A DNA stretch of 64,000 nt from Candidatus Hydrogenedentota bacterium (GTDB lineage: Bacteria; Hydrogenedentota; Hydrogenedentia; Hydrogenedentales; JAEUWI01), in NCBI GenBank assembly GCA_016791475.1, contig JAEUWI010000030.1:26537-90536 (forward strand), written 5' to 3'. A model generated the notes under the pieces. It saw only the letters and a list, made by a program, of their open reading frames with translations. It did not search any database and had not been told where the DNA came from. The position numbers were made by a program, and so were the translations under genes. Shown piece after piece: positions 28,613 through 37,621 of the stretch. Position 1 is the first letter of the stretch, and every line of letters begins with the position of its first letter.

Positions 28613-29266
28613 ATGGCGGAGCATGAAATACTGACTTTGGAAGAAGTAGCCGATTACCTGCGGGTTTCGGAACGTACCGTTTATGAGTGGGCGAACAAGG
28701 GAGAAATCCCCTGCGGAAAACTTGGCACCACGTGGCGCTTCAAACGGTCTGAGGTGGAAAAGTGGGTCGACAGCAAGCTGACCCGCCCCGCAAAGGCACT
28801 TCGCACGGATTCTGTTGCCCTGCGGGACGTGCTGAGTCCGGATCGGGTTCGGTTGTTGAACTGCACGCGCAAGGACGAGGCCCTGAACATCCTGGCGGAC
28901 GCGCTGGTGACCGCACCGCAGGTCAAAGATGCCAACGAGTTGCGCCGGGAGGTTTTTGAGCGGGAAGCGCTCATGAGCACCGGCATAGGGTTTGGGATTG
29001 GCGTGCCGCATGTGCGTCTGCCCTCGGTCAGCGACTTGGTTATCGCGGTCGGCGTGAACCGCAAGGAGCTGGCGGACTATGTTTCGCTGGACGAGCGACC
29101 GGTGCAGATAATTTTTATGGTGGCGGCGCGGGACAACCAGCACGCCCATTATCTGAAGACGCTGGCGGCGATCAGCTCGCTGATGAAATTGCCGGGAGTG
29201 CGCGAGTCGCTGCTTGCGGCCCCGGATGCCGCCACTGTGTACGAACTGCTTACCAACCGCACTTGA
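28613..29266 (+). CDS. Excisionase-type HTH fused to a PTS EIIA (fructose/Ntr) domain
   Basis: The 217-residue protein couples an N-terminal winged-HTH of the excisionase/MerR type (LTLEEVADYLRVSERTVYEWANKGEIP and TWRFKRSEVEKWV, residues 6-55) to an EIIA domain of the fructose/nitrogen branch (about 68-215). The phospho-acceptor His is in GIGVPHVRL (residue 133). EIIA domains receive phosphate from HPr or NPr, so DNA binding may be set by phosphorylation. No PTS gene is nearby. ATG 28613 follows an AGG at good distance; in-frame ATG codons at 28598 and 28553 are possible. The next gene starts 16 bp downstream. Confidence 0.85.
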   Translation: MAEHEILTLEEVADYLRVSERTVYEWANKGEIPCGKLGTTWRFKRSEVEKWVDSKLTRPAKALRTDSVALRDVLSPDRVRLLNCTRKDEALNILADALVTAPQVKDANELRREVFEREALMSTGIGFGIGVPHVRLPSVSDLVIAVGVNRKELADYVSLDERPVQIIFMVAARDNQHAHYLKTLAAISSLMKLPGVRESLLAAPDAATVYELLTNRT

Positions 29267-29282
29267 GCATTTGAGAGTCCGA

Positions 29283-29684
29283 ATGTCAAAGCATACCGAA
29301 CTTCAGCGCTATCCGAACAGCGCCACGGCCTATCTCGTGAAGGGGCGGCTCGCCCAGGATGGCATCGAGTCCTGGGTGCGCCGGGGGAGTCGCTACCAGG
29401 CGATGGGTGGCTCCGGGTATGTGGTCAGTGTGCTCCCGGAACAACTGGCGCGGGCGCGGAAGATTATCGACAGCACCAACGCGAAGGTCGATCTGGACGA
29501 GTATGTGGATCCGAACAACAAGGCCTTTCGGCGTTGTCCCCAGTGCCGCTCCGTGATGGTGCAGCGCCAGCCGCTGGAGGGCGCCCGGCGTGCGCTGGTC
29601 TATGGGACGCTGGGGCTTGGGTTGCTTCTGGTGATCAAATCATATCGGTGTGATAAGTGCGGGCACCGCTGGGAAGCGCGGTAG
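29283..29684 (+). CDS. DUF2007-type protein with zinc ribbon and membrane helix
   Basis: The 133-residue protein starts with a DUF2007-like ferredoxin-fold domain (ELQRYPNSATAYLVKGRLAQDGIESWV, then VVSVLPEQLARARKII), a family annotated as putative prokaryotic signal transducers. After it come a first CxxC pair (RRCPQCRS), one predicted membrane helix (LVYGTLGLGLLLVI) and a second CxxC pair (YRCDKCGHRW) at the end. The two cysteine pairs could form one zinc ribbon if the helix is a hairpin, otherwise they lie on the same side. It is probably co-transcribed with the HTH-EIIA gene 16 bp upstream. Confidence 0.75.
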   Translation: MSKHTELQRYPNSATAYLVKGRLAQDGIESWVRRGSRYQAMGGSGYVVSVLPEQLARARKIIDSTNAKVDLDEYVDPNNKAFRRCPQCRSVMVQRQPLEGARRALVYGTLGLGLLLVIKSYRCDKCGHRWEAR

Positions 29685-29689
29685 CGAGA

Positions 29690-30550
29690 TTAGCTCTCGT
29701 GAATGGTGGCAATCAATTCCCCATACCCTTCTCGAAAGGTGGGGTATTTGAAAGAATAGCCACTTGCGCGCAGGAGGGCGTTGCGGTAGCGGCGGTTCCC
29801 CCCACGTTCCGAAGGGCGCGCCTCCTCCGGGCTTTCTTTCATCATGGGCGGTTCGGGCATGTCCAGTTGCTTCGCAATCCATCGGAGCAAGTCATTGCGG
29901 GTTCGTGGTTCATCGTCCGTGGCCAGATAGAGGGGGGCCGGGTTTGGCAGGACCATCAAGTGGGCCAGGCAACCGGCGCAATCGTCGCGGTGGATGTGGT
30001 TCAGGTAGCGGTCCGGTCCGGGCTCGAGGCGTGCGCTTCCATTGGCTACGCTGTCGATCAGCCGTGTTCGCTCCGGCCCGTAGATGCCGCTGAAGCGCAC
30101 GACCGTCCCGGGGATACGGGCATCGCGCACTTCCCGTTCACCTTCGAGGAGGATACGGGCTGAAAAGCGATCCGAAGGCGTGGGGCTGGATTCATCAAGC
30201 CACGTGCCGTCGTCCTGGCTGTATACGCCCGTGCTGGAGGTGTAGAAGATACGCTTCAGGTCGGACTGTCGGTAGAGCGCGGCCAGGAGATTTCGCAGAC
30301 CCGAGACGTAGGCGGCGCTGTAGGCCGATTCGGAGTAACCGCTGGCGCTTGACGTGTAGAAGACGTAATCGAGGGATTTGGGGATTACGGCCAGGGAGCC
30401 GGGGATGGCGAGATCCGCCGTGACCGGTTCGATGCCCGACGGCAACTGGGCCGTGTTGCGACGCAGTCCGAAGACGGTGTGCCCCTGCTCGGCGAGCTGA
30501 CGGGCCAGCTCGGCGCCGACGTAGCCGCAACCGGCGATAAGGATTCGCAT
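29690..30550 (-). CDS. NAD(P)-dependent SDR epimerase-like protein (YeeZ type)
   Basis: The 286-residue protein has the extended-SDR nucleotide motif GCGYVGAELARQL at the N-terminus (GxGxxG), like YeeZ and related nucleoside-diphosphate-sugar epimerases. YTSSTGVYSQDDG holds the Ser region; the usual YxxxK catalytic pair is not obvious (the aligned place reads DRFSARILLEGE), so this may be a non-canonical or non-catalytic member. Fold assignment is firm, substrate unknown. It is convergent with the DUF2007-type gene with a five-base gap. Confidence 0.78.
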   Translation of the reverse strand: MRILIAGCGYVGAELARQLAEQGHTVFGLRRNTAQLPSGIEPVTADLAIPGSLAVIPKSLDYVFYTSSASGYSESAYSAAYVSGLRNLLAALYRQSDLKRIFYTSSTGVYSQDDGTWLDESSPTPSDRFSARILLEGEREVRDARIPGTVVRFSGIYGPERTRLIDSVANGSARLEPGPDRYLNHIHRDDCAGCLAHLMVLPNPAPLYLATDDEPRTRNDLLRWIAKQLDMPEPPMMKESPEEARPSERGGNRRYRNALLRASGYSFKYPTFREGYGELIATIHES

Positions 30551-30644
30551 TGGGGGCTCCCTTCGGTTTTCGGTGGGTCTTTTGGGGCTGCAAATGATTC
30601 GGGCGGCCCGCTAATTGGGCCGCCCGTGAGAGATCGTCTTGAAA

Positions 30645-31733
30645 TCAGCCGTTCCTGGCCTGGAATTCCTTCATGAAGGCCACAAGGGCGTCCACGCTTT
30701 CCTGGGTGAGGGCGTTGTAAATGGAGGCCCTGAAGCCGCCCACGGAGCGGTGGCCGGGCAGGCCGTCGAGGCCCTGGGCCTCGGCTTCCTTCGTGAAGGC
30801 GCCGTCGAGGTTCTTGTCCTTCAGCACGAAGGTCACGTTCATGAGCGAGCGGCTCGATTCCTGGGCGTGGCCAATGTAGAAGCCGCCGCTGCCGTCGATG
30901 GCGTCGTACAGGGTTTTCGCCTTCTTGCGGTTGATGGCCTCCATCTTCTCCAGCCCGCCGATGTCGTTGCGGAGGTATTCCGTGACCTTGGCCACCATGT
31001 AGATGCCGAAGGCGGGCGGCGTGTTGTACAACGAATCGTTCTCCGCCATGACTTTGTAGTCGAGCAGCGAAGGCAGGTTGGCCGGCACGCGATCCAGGAG
31101 ATCTTCGCGCAGAATGACGGCGACCACGCCCGAGGGCCCGATGTTCTTCTGGGCGCCGGCATAGATCATGCCGTACTTGGTGACATCTATCGGGCGCGAC
31201 AGGAAGCTGGAGGAGAAGTCACAGAAGAGGGGGACGTCTCCCGTTTCGGGATCCTTGAAGAATTCGATGCCCTGGATAGTCTCGTTGGCCGTGGAGTGGA
31301 CATAGGCCGCGCCGGGATCGAGCTTGAGTTCGCTCTGGTCGGGCATGCGCACATAGTTCTCGCCCTTGCCGTCCCAGGCGATCTGGACGGTGCCGTGCTT
31401 CTTTGCCTCGCCGATGGCCTTTTCCGCCCAGGTGCCCAATTTGAGGTAGTCGGCCTTACCGCCATTGAGGAAGTTCATGGCGATCATGGAGAACTGAAGG
31501 GAGGCGCCACCCTGGAGGAAGAGGACCCGGTAGTTGTCCGGCAGGTTGAGGAGGGACTTGATGTTGTCTTTGGCCGCTTCGTGAACGGCGGCGAACTGCT
31601 TGGAGCGGTGGCTGATTTCCATGACGGACGCGCCCGCACCGGGGAGAACGAGGAGTTCCTCTTTCACGCGCTCCAGGACGGGAAGGGGCATGGCGGCCGG
31701 ACCGGCCGAGAAATTGTGAATACGTTTTTCCAC
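30645..31733 (-). CDS. serC: Phosphoserine aminotransferase
   Basis: SerC converts 3-phosphohydroxypyruvate to phosphoserine in serine synthesis and takes part in pyridoxal phosphate synthesis. The 362-residue length fits. It has the N-terminal NFSAGPAAMP, the SHRSK phosphate-binding area, FLQGGASLQFSM, the pyridoxal-lysine site YAGAQKNIGPSG, YNTPPAFGIYM and the C-terminal GHRSVGGFRASIYNA. The start is GTG 31733, preceded by AAGGAG at ideal spacing; no ATG fits. Other serine genes are not adjacent. Confidence 0.97.
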   Translation of the reverse strand: MEKRIHNFSAGPAAMPLPVLERVKEELLVLPGAGASVMEISHRSKQFAAVHEAAKDNIKSLLNLPDNYRVLFLQGGASLQFSMIAMNFLNGGKADYLKLGTWAEKAIGEAKKHGTVQIAWDGKGENYVRMPDQSELKLDPGAAYVHSTANETIQGIEFFKDPETGDVPLFCDFSSSFLSRPIDVTKYGMIYAGAQKNIGPSGVVAVILREDLLDRVPANLPSLLDYKVMAENDSLYNTPPAFGIYMVAKVTEYLRNDIGGLEKMEAINRKKAKTLYDAIDGSGGFYIGHAQESSRSLMNVTFVLKDKNLDGAFTKEAEAQGLDGLPGHRSVGGFRASIYNALTQESVDALVAFMKEFQARNG

Positions 31734-31915
31734 GTGGGCTCTCCTTATAATGGGGATGGACAAACAGACCGGCCTGTACTTCGGCAGGGCGCTATGCGCA
31801 TTGCCGGGATGCAGGCGGAGGGGCCGTTGCCGGGGGATGGTTGCAAGGGAGCGCAAATGATAGCAGGTTACAGGGGGGGCGCGCCACGTCGTGCGGGCGA
31901 AACGCCGTGGGGCGG

Positions 31916-32107
31916 CTACAGGGCCTGGTGGAGGGGTGGTGAAAGGAACTCGTCGGCGACGACGATGTCTTCCGGGGGAATTTCCACGATCTGCCCGTCG
32001 CGTTCGACCACAATGGAACGGCCCATACGCTTGTGTTCGGCCAGCGCGCGCTGGACGCCAATCCGCATGCCTTCTGCGAACGCTGTTTGAATTTCGTTGT
32101 CGGTCAT
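31916..32107 (-). CDS. Small partner of the zeta-like kinase, 63 residues
   Basis: The 63-residue protein begins MTDNEIQTAFAEGMRIGVQ and carries SIVVERDGQIVEIPPEDI. The first half is probably helical, the second a beta hairpin. Its ATG overlaps the stop codon of the zeta-like kinase by one base (TGATG), so the two are coupled. I recall similar small proteins next to zeta-like kinases in other environmental bacteria, but I cannot name a family. By position it could be an antitoxin, although classical epsilon antitoxin genes come before, not after, zeta. Confidence 0.72.
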   Translation of the reverse strand: MTDNEIQTAFAEGMRIGVQRALAEHKRMGRSIVVERDGQIVEIPPEDIVVADEFLSPPLHQAL

Positions 32108-32676
32108 CACGTTGTCTCGCGAATTTTCTGCCAAGTGTCGGATTCGAGTACGGCTATTGTACCATTCTTGTCCTTCTTGGCAACCATAACGGGCTCTCCG
32201 AAAGAATTGTCCATGCAATCCCAGGTTCGTGCCAAGGGTATATAGAGATTTAGAAAATTCTGTATCCCCCGAACGTACCGTCGTCGGACCACATCCTCCG
32301 GGATGTGGTGGCCGCCCGCCGCGACGCGGTGCGCGACGCGTTCGATTGCCAGGTCGGGCGACTTCAGCCAGACGAAGAGCAGGTGAACCTTGTATTCCCT
32401 CGCAATGCAGTCCCGAAGGAAGGGGGCAAAGGAACGGGAGGCCATGGTGGTTTCGAAGGCAAAATCCTGCTCGGCCGCCACCAGTTCGCGCAGTCGCGCA
32501 AGCATGACGCGTCCGGCCTGCAGGGCCACGGACTCCGGGCGGAAGGGCGAGATACCCGCCGCGATGGCGTCGGCGTTGACGTATTCCGGGCATTGAAGCC
32601 GATCGGGGAGAAGGGCCATGGACGCGGTGGTCTTGTCCGCGCCGTTGGGCCCGCCGATCACGTATATTCTGGGCAT
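32107..32676 (-). CDS. Zeta-toxin-like P-loop kinase with altered Walker A
   Basis: The 189-residue protein has the zeta-toxin/AAA_33 kinase fold: IYVIGGPNGADKTTAS at the N-terminus, VNADAIAAGISPF, FAFETTMASRSFAPFL and RVAAGGHHIPEDVVRRRY, all familiar from zeta-like kinases that phosphorylate UDP-amino sugars or other small molecules. The Walker A normally reads GPNGAGKT; here Asp (GAC) replaces the Gly (GGC) just before the Lys, a one-base change that may weaken nucleotide binding. GGAG precedes ATG 32676 by four bases. It is chromosomal and coupled to the 63-residue partner downstream. Confidence 0.83.
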   Translation of the reverse strand: MPRIYVIGGPNGADKTTASMALLPDRLQCPEYVNADAIAAGISPFRPESVALQAGRVMLARLRELVAAEQDFAFETTMASRSFAPFLRDCIAREYKVHLLFVWLKSPDLAIERVAHRVAAGGHHIPEDVVRRRYVRGIQNFLNLYIPLARTWDCMDNSFGEPVMVAKKDKNGTIAVLESDTWQKIRETT

Positions 32677-32948
32677 GGGTCTCCGCTCTCCTCACAAGCC
32701 GCAACAGGATTCGCCCACTGTTGGACGTAGTCTGGCACAGTGGCCGGGACAATTTCCTCTCTGGCGGGCCTGCAAGGCGGCGGGCGGGAGAAGGCCGCGC
32801 TTGTATGCGCCTTTCGCTAGCGTTTCCGCACACACCTGCGCTATGATGTGGGTGTAGTGGGCGCGCTATGTGCCTGAATCGGGTGGAACGCGTTATCGTG
32901 ACCGGGCAGACGGTCAGGGCTGAGTGGGAACGGGGCATTGGTGAGCCA

Positions 32949-35270
32949 ATGACATATTCAGACGTTCGGCAGAGCATGTTGGACGACGTGGTCCCCCTGC
33001 GTCTGGAGCGCGCCGAACCTCTTGTTGATCCGCTCCTCGGGACCCGGCTTGGCCACTATCAGATCGAGTTTGTGCTTGGCAAAGGGGCCTACGGCGCGGT
33101 GTATAAGGCGCGCGATGTAACCCTGGGCCGCTATGTGGCCATCAAGTTTCTTCACCAGTTTCTGGACAAATCCCACGAGGCCATGTTTCTGGAAGAGGCG
33201 AAGGCGGTGGCGGCGCTGGGCAAGCACCCTTCGATTGTGACCATCTTCGAGTTCAGCGAGTATCAGGGTCGCAAATACTTTGTGCTGGAGTTTGTGGGGT
33301 CCCACGCGGGGATGCTGCTCCGGGTCCACCCCAAGGGCTTGCCAATCGAGATGGCCCTGCGTATCGGCAAGGAAAGCGCGGAGGGGCTGGCCTACGCCCA
33401 CAAGCGCTACATTATTCATCGCGATATCAAACCGGCGAATATCCTGCTGGAGATCGAGGGGGGCAGCGCCAAGCTTGCGGACTTTGGCGTGGCCCGGCTG
33501 TTTGACCCCACCTCCAACGAACAAGGGGGCGCACCCGGCGGCACCCCGGCCTATATGGCGCCCGAAGTAATCGGCGGATATGCGGGCGACACGCGGACCG
33601 ATGTTTTTTCCCACGGGGTGACGCTGTATGAGCTGTTGTGCGGATCGCTGCCCTTTCGGGGTGACACGGCCGAGGCCATCATGTCCGAAATCTCGGCCAA
33701 CCGCCACGTGCCGCTGCGCGAGCGCCGGGAACTGCCGGCCGCCGTGACCGCCATCGTGGAAAAAGCGATGGCACACCATCCGGAAGATCGCTATTCCGGG
33801 GCGGCGGAACTTGCCGAGGCGCTCGCGAAGTGTCTGATTCCGGCGGCGGGGACCGTGGTCGCCAGCCCGGCGGCACCCGATCTGGTATCGCTGGACGATA
33901 TGAAGCTGGTAAAACTGAGGGCCTACCAACTCGCGCAGGATGCGAAGCGGAACGGAGGCGACAAACTGGCCCACGGTCCACTGAACGAGGGGGTGGAAGC
34001 CTTTCGGAACGGTGAGGCCTACGAGCAACTCAAGCAGTACGGCGCCGCCCGTGACGCCTTCAACAACGCGTCGGCGAAATTTAAGGAGGCCGTGGAGCGC
34101 TCCAAGGCCTTGATGGACAAGATGCTGGCGCTGAAGGCGACGCGGGAGAAAATGGAATCGATTCGGGCGAAGGCCGAGGCGGCCCACGCCCACCGCCTGG
34201 CCCCGGAGGCTTTTGCGACGGCGTCGATGGAGGAGAAGCGCGCCCGGGAGACGGCGGCCCTGGGGAAGGCGACCCAGTCCTACCACCATGCGGCGACGTT
34301 GTACGTAGAGGCGTTGAAGCAGGCGCTGCAGCATGGCGAGGCGGCGCTGGTCGCGCCTCGGGAACGGGTGGCGGAACTGCGCAAGTTGATCGATGTGCAG
34401 GGTGTTGCGCCCTTTGCCCGGGACGAGATCGCGCAGGCGAACTTGTGTATTGATCGGGCGCGCCGTTCCCTTCCGGACTTTACCGCCGCGAAGCAGCATT
34501 ATCTTGCCGCGGCGGCCATGCTGGAGAAGGCGATTCCGGCGGGGATGGAGCGCAAGCGCCAGGACGAGGAGAAGCAGGCCAGGGAGCCGATCACCGTTGC
34601 GGGCATCGAGCTGGTCTGGATTCCACCGGGCACCTTTTACATGGGCAGCGATGACGGTTCAGTGGAGGAGGAGCCGCGCCACCCGGTGACGATATCGCGG
34701 GGACTCTGGGTGGGGAAGTATCCGGTTACCCAGAGCCAATGGGAGGCGATCATGGGTGGAAATCCGTCCGTGTTCAAAGGCGATCCCAACCTGCCCGTGG
34801 AGAATGTAAGCTGGCATGACTGCCAGGAGTTCGTTCGGAAGCTCACCGCCCAGGGCGCGGGCCGTTTTCGGCTGTTGAGCGAGGCGGAGTGGGAATATGC
34901 CTGCCGCGCCGGAGAGCCCGGGGACTGGTGCTTCGGGAGCGATCCCGGGCTGCTCAACGAGTACGCCTGGAACCATGAGATCGCAAACGGGCGCACGCAT
35001 CCGGTGGGCGAGAAGAAGCCGAACGGCTGGGGGCTCCACGACATGCACGGCAACGTGTGCGAGTGGTGCGAGGACCACCACCATCAGGACTATAACGGTG
35101 CGCCGGTCGGGGGGGCTGCATGGATTGACGACGGGATCGAGGAGCGGATTACCCGCGGGGGGAGCTGGTGCATCATCACGCCGGAATGCCGAAGCGCCTA
35201 TCGAGGCTGGTACGCCCGACCGGACACGACCTCGGACTTTATGGGGCTCAGGGTCTGTAAATCGGACTGA
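32949..35270 (+). CDS. Ser/Thr protein kinase fused to a SUMF1/FGE-sulfatase domain
   Basis: The 773-residue protein has a Hanks-type kinase domain (about 37-300): glycine loop GKGAYGAVYKA near 44, VAIKFL lysine, HRDIKPAN near 157, DFG near 178 and APE. A helical, charged linker of about 230 residues follows. The C-terminus (about 555-773) is an FGE-sulfatase/SUMF1-type domain (WIPPGTFYMGSDDG, ENVSWHDC, LLSEAEWEYACRAG, MHGNVCEWCED, RGGSW). It lacks a membrane helix. The formylglycine-generating Cys pair is not clearly conserved, so the domain more likely binds a ligand. I start at ATG 32949; ATG 32868 would add 27 residues. It is convergent with the FapA-like gene. Confidence 0.88.
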   Translation: MTYSDVRQSMLDDVVPLRLERAEPLVDPLLGTRLGHYQIEFVLGKGAYGAVYKARDVTLGRYVAIKFLHQFLDKSHEAMFLEEAKAVAALGKHPSIVTIFEFSEYQGRKYFVLEFVGSHAGMLLRVHPKGLPIEMALRIGKESAEGLAYAHKRYIIHRDIKPANILLEIEGGSAKLADFGVARLFDPTSNEQGGAPGGTPAYMAPEVIGGYAGDTRTDVFSHGVTLYELLCGSLPFRGDTAEAIMSEISANRHVPLRERRELPAAVTAIVEKAMAHHPEDRYSGAAELAEALAKCLIPAAGTVVASPAAPDLVSLDDMKLVKLRAYQLAQDAKRNGGDKLAHGPLNEGVEAFRNGEAYEQLKQYGAARDAFNNASAKFKEAVERSKALMDKMLALKATREKMESIRAKAEAAHAHRLAPEAFATASMEEKRARETAALGKATQSYHHAATLYVEALKQALQHGEAALVAPRERVAELRKLIDVQGVAPFARDEIAQANLCIDRARRSLPDFTAAKQHYLAAAAMLEKAIPAGMERKRQDEEKQAREPITVAGIELVWIPPGTFYMGSDDGSVEEEPRHPVTISRGLWVGKYPVTQSQWEAIMGGNPSVFKGDPNLPVENVSWHDCQEFVRKLTAQGAGRFRLLSEAEWEYACRAGEPGDWCFGSDPGLLNEYAWNHEIANGRTHPVGEKKPNGWGLHDMHGNVCEWCEDHHHQDYNGAPVGGAAWIDDGIEERITRGGSWCIITPECRSAYRGWYARPDTTSDFMGLRVCKSD

Positions 35271-35276
35271 CGGGGA

Positions 35277-37280
35277 CTATTCCGCCGTGTGGAACCGGGT
35301 TCCGGCGCCACTGCGCAGATAGGTGCGGATGGCGTCGTCCTCGGGGGTGATAATCAGCGCGTCGGGTGCCGCACTCGCGATGTTCTCGATATAATCGTCC
35401 ATGTAGATTCGCGCGCCGGCTTCGAATCGCCCCGTGACGCGGGCGGCGTTTCCTTCATCTTCGGGGTTTTCCAGGATCCGTATCTGGTAGTCCTTGCCAA
35501 GCTGATCCGAGACCGCGCGGAAATTATTGAGGTTTTCCGCGGCCTTCACCTCAAACTCGTTCGCGCGGCGCACGGCGCGATCAACATTACGCAGGGCCAG
35601 CACGGCGAAGTTCGAGCGTAGTCGCTTTCCCAGCTGGCTGTCGGGTGCCTGGCCCTGCAGGGCGGGAATAATGCGGAAGAGCACATCCAGCTTCGTGGCT
35701 TCTTTGCCTCCGCCGGCGAGGATTTGCTCATATTTTTCCATGTTCTGCATGGCGCGCTCCTCCTGAACCACCTGATCGGCCATCTGGCTCTGAAGGATCT
35801 TCATGGCCGCCAGTTTGTTGTGGGCCGTTTCCATGAGCAGGGAGCGCTGCCGCCGGTCGAGGGCCCTCGATCGCAGGGAGTTCTCCAGCGTTGCGGCTTC
35901 GGCCTCGGCCGCCTTCAAGTCGTCATCGTCCAACGCATCCAGTGCGACGGTGGCCGCGGGCAAGTTCTCCTCCCCGCCTGCGACCGGTTGGAACAAATCT
36001 TCCCGCGCATCGTTGAGCATGTTCTGGAGGTTGAGCACGACATTGGAGATGAAGGCGTGGCGCCGCTGGCTGCGCAGGAGGCTTTCGAGCCGCTTCTGGA
36101 CCTCGCCGCCGCCAAACAGGAACATGAGCACCGACTGCGCCGAGTGGTCGGCTTCGCGCTTTGCGGCCACCGCGAGGTGGGAGAAGTTTCTTGCGTGGCG
36201 GCGCAGGCCATAGGCGCGTGAGAGGAGCTGGTTGAGCTCCGCGCCGGTGACTTCGCCGAAGTCGGCGCAGGAAAGCTCCCGGCGAAGGACGATGGAAACG
36301 CTGCTCATGCCGAGGTGCCGGAAGTGCTGGGCGCTGGCTTCGCCGGATATTTCCAGGCGGCTTCCCCGGACTTCCCGTCCGACGTGGAGTTGGCGGGTGA
36401 TCAGTCTGCCCATGAGTGCGGTATCTTCCACCACGATGGATTGCCCGGCGAAAACAAGCCTGGGGCCTTGAGCGTTCACACAGACCACACTCCCCATCTT
36501 GGATATGGCCACGGCGTTGTTGATCACGCCGCGGGCGCGAATGTGGCCGGTCAGGACGATGGCCACGCCGGAAATGTTGTGCCGGATTTCGCACTGGCGT
36601 CTGGACAGAACCCGCCCCATGACGTAGCCGTCGACGCAGCAGATTCCATCGTTTTCCACCACGACCGTGCACCCGTCGGGCACGTCTCCCAGGATGCGCA
36701 GGTTGGTCGAGGCTTTGAAAACGGGACCCCGGCAGGGCAACTCGATTCCGGCCAGGAGGCGAATGAAGGCGGTTTCCGCCGCGAGCAGTTCGCGTTCCGT
36801 CACGTACTGGATCCGGCGTTCGAGGGTGGCGAGGCCGGGCGTGGGCTCCTTGGCGGCCCTGCGCGCTTCAAGGGCGGCGGCGTGGGGCTCCAGCAGTGCG
36901 GTAACGCGCGCGGTCACGGCGTGGGTGCCAACCGTTCGGGCCAGGTTGAGGGTCGCGGTGAGAAAGGCGACCTCTTCGGCCATGAGTACTTCGACGCGGT
37001 GCGCCCGGACCAGTTCTATCAGGTCGCGCAGGAGGAACTGGTGACGGCGACCGGAAGTATTCAGGTCCGGGGTGTCGGGTGCGGCGGTCCAGCGCTGGAC
37101 GGCGCCGGTCAGGGCTTGCGCGGTGGCGTCCGACTCCGCCCTCTTGGACTGGGTTTCCACCCAGAGCGCGCAGAGCGCCATATCCTGCAGGGTGAGTCTG
37201 GGGGCGTTTCCCGGCGGGGGCGATGCAACGAAATCGATCAACCTCTTAAGCAAGCAATAGCTCTCCGCCAGCGTTGTCAC
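35277..37280 (-). CDS. FapA-like (DUF342) protein, 667 residues
   Basis: The middle of this protein (about 165-330) has the glycine-rich right-handed beta-helix of the FapA/DUF342 family: GDVPDGCTVVVENDGICCVDGYVMG, GVAIVLTGHIRARGVINNAVAISKMGSVVCV in pieces, each strand stacking polar and Gly residues. Long helical stretches follow (about 430-600, rich in Ala, Glu, Arg), then a short C-terminal domain. FapA relatives are linked to flagellar assembly or polar cell envelope functions; no flagellar gene is near. GTG 37280 is the most upstream start; its ribosome binding site is weak. The gene ends six bases from the convergent kinase-SUMF1 stop codon. Confidence 0.72.
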   Translation of the reverse strand: MTTLAESYCLLKRLIDFVASPPPGNAPRLTLQDMALCALWVETQSKRAESDATAQALTGAVQRWTAAPDTPDLNTSGRRHQFLLRDLIELVRAHRVEVLMAEEVAFLTATLNLARTVGTHAVTARVTALLEPHAAALEARRAAKEPTPGLATLERRIQYVTERELLAAETAFIRLLAGIELPCRGPVFKASTNLRILGDVPDGCTVVVENDGICCVDGYVMGRVLSRRQCEIRHNISGVAIVLTGHIRARGVINNAVAISKMGSVVCVNAQGPRLVFAGQSIVVEDTALMGRLITRQLHVGREVRGSRLEISGEASAQHFRHLGMSSVSIVLRRELSCADFGEVTGAELNQLLSRAYGLRRHARNFSHLAVAAKREADHSAQSVLMFLFGGGEVQKRLESLLRSQRRHAFISNVVLNLQNMLNDAREDLFQPVAGGEENLPAATVALDALDDDDLKAAEAEAATLENSLRSRALDRRQRSLLMETAHNKLAAMKILQSQMADQVVQEERAMQNMEKYEQILAGGGKEATKLDVLFRIIPALQGQAPDSQLGKRLRSNFAVLALRNVDRAVRRANEFEVKAAENLNNFRAVSDQLGKDYQIRILENPEDEGNAARVTGRFEAGARIYMDDYIENIASAAPDALIITPEDDAIRTYLRSGAGTRFHTAE

Positions 37281-37621
37281 CCCGGAAAGGCGATATGCAC
37301 AGGATTACGCGACCCGCGCTCCGTGGCGCTGGTCGTGCCGGACACACCCACTTTCCCAGCCATCGTAGCAGAGGCTTCCGCAGGGGTACAAGTGCGGAAA
37401 CTGGGCAATCAAATAAAGGCGCAACGTTGAAATGCGGTAGTCCCCGGCGGTCCCGGAGCTTGACAAGCGAAACCCGCGCGGGTGTCTGCAAGTCCTACTT
37501 GGTTATACTTCAGAGACTTGTGTAAGCTATGCGCGGTCCGCAATGCGCGGCAACACCCACTTCGTGGTCGATGCCGAGTCGGCGGGCCAAGTGTGGAATC
37601 AATGCGGAGGAGCGCCGTTTC
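37281..37621. promoter_or_regulatory. Divergent intergenic region between the FapA-like gene and the beta-oxidation gene
   Basis: This 341-bp gap must hold both promoters. TTGACA at 37460-37465 and TATACT at 37504-37509 are individually good boxes but are 38 bp apart, so they cannot belong to one promoter. CCCGCGCGGG (37473-37482) is a small palindrome between them. No gene or larger repeat seen. Confidence 0.3.

Noticed and set aside
34614..35270. Active formylglycine-generating enzyme and sulfatase maturation
   Set aside because: The domain is of the FGE/SUMF1 fold, but I could not place the catalytic Cys pair, and no sulfatase with CxPxR is encoded in the window.
37460..37509. Strong promoter for the beta-oxidation gene
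   Set aside because: The TTGACA and TATACT boxes are 38 bp apart, far from the 16-18 bp needed.
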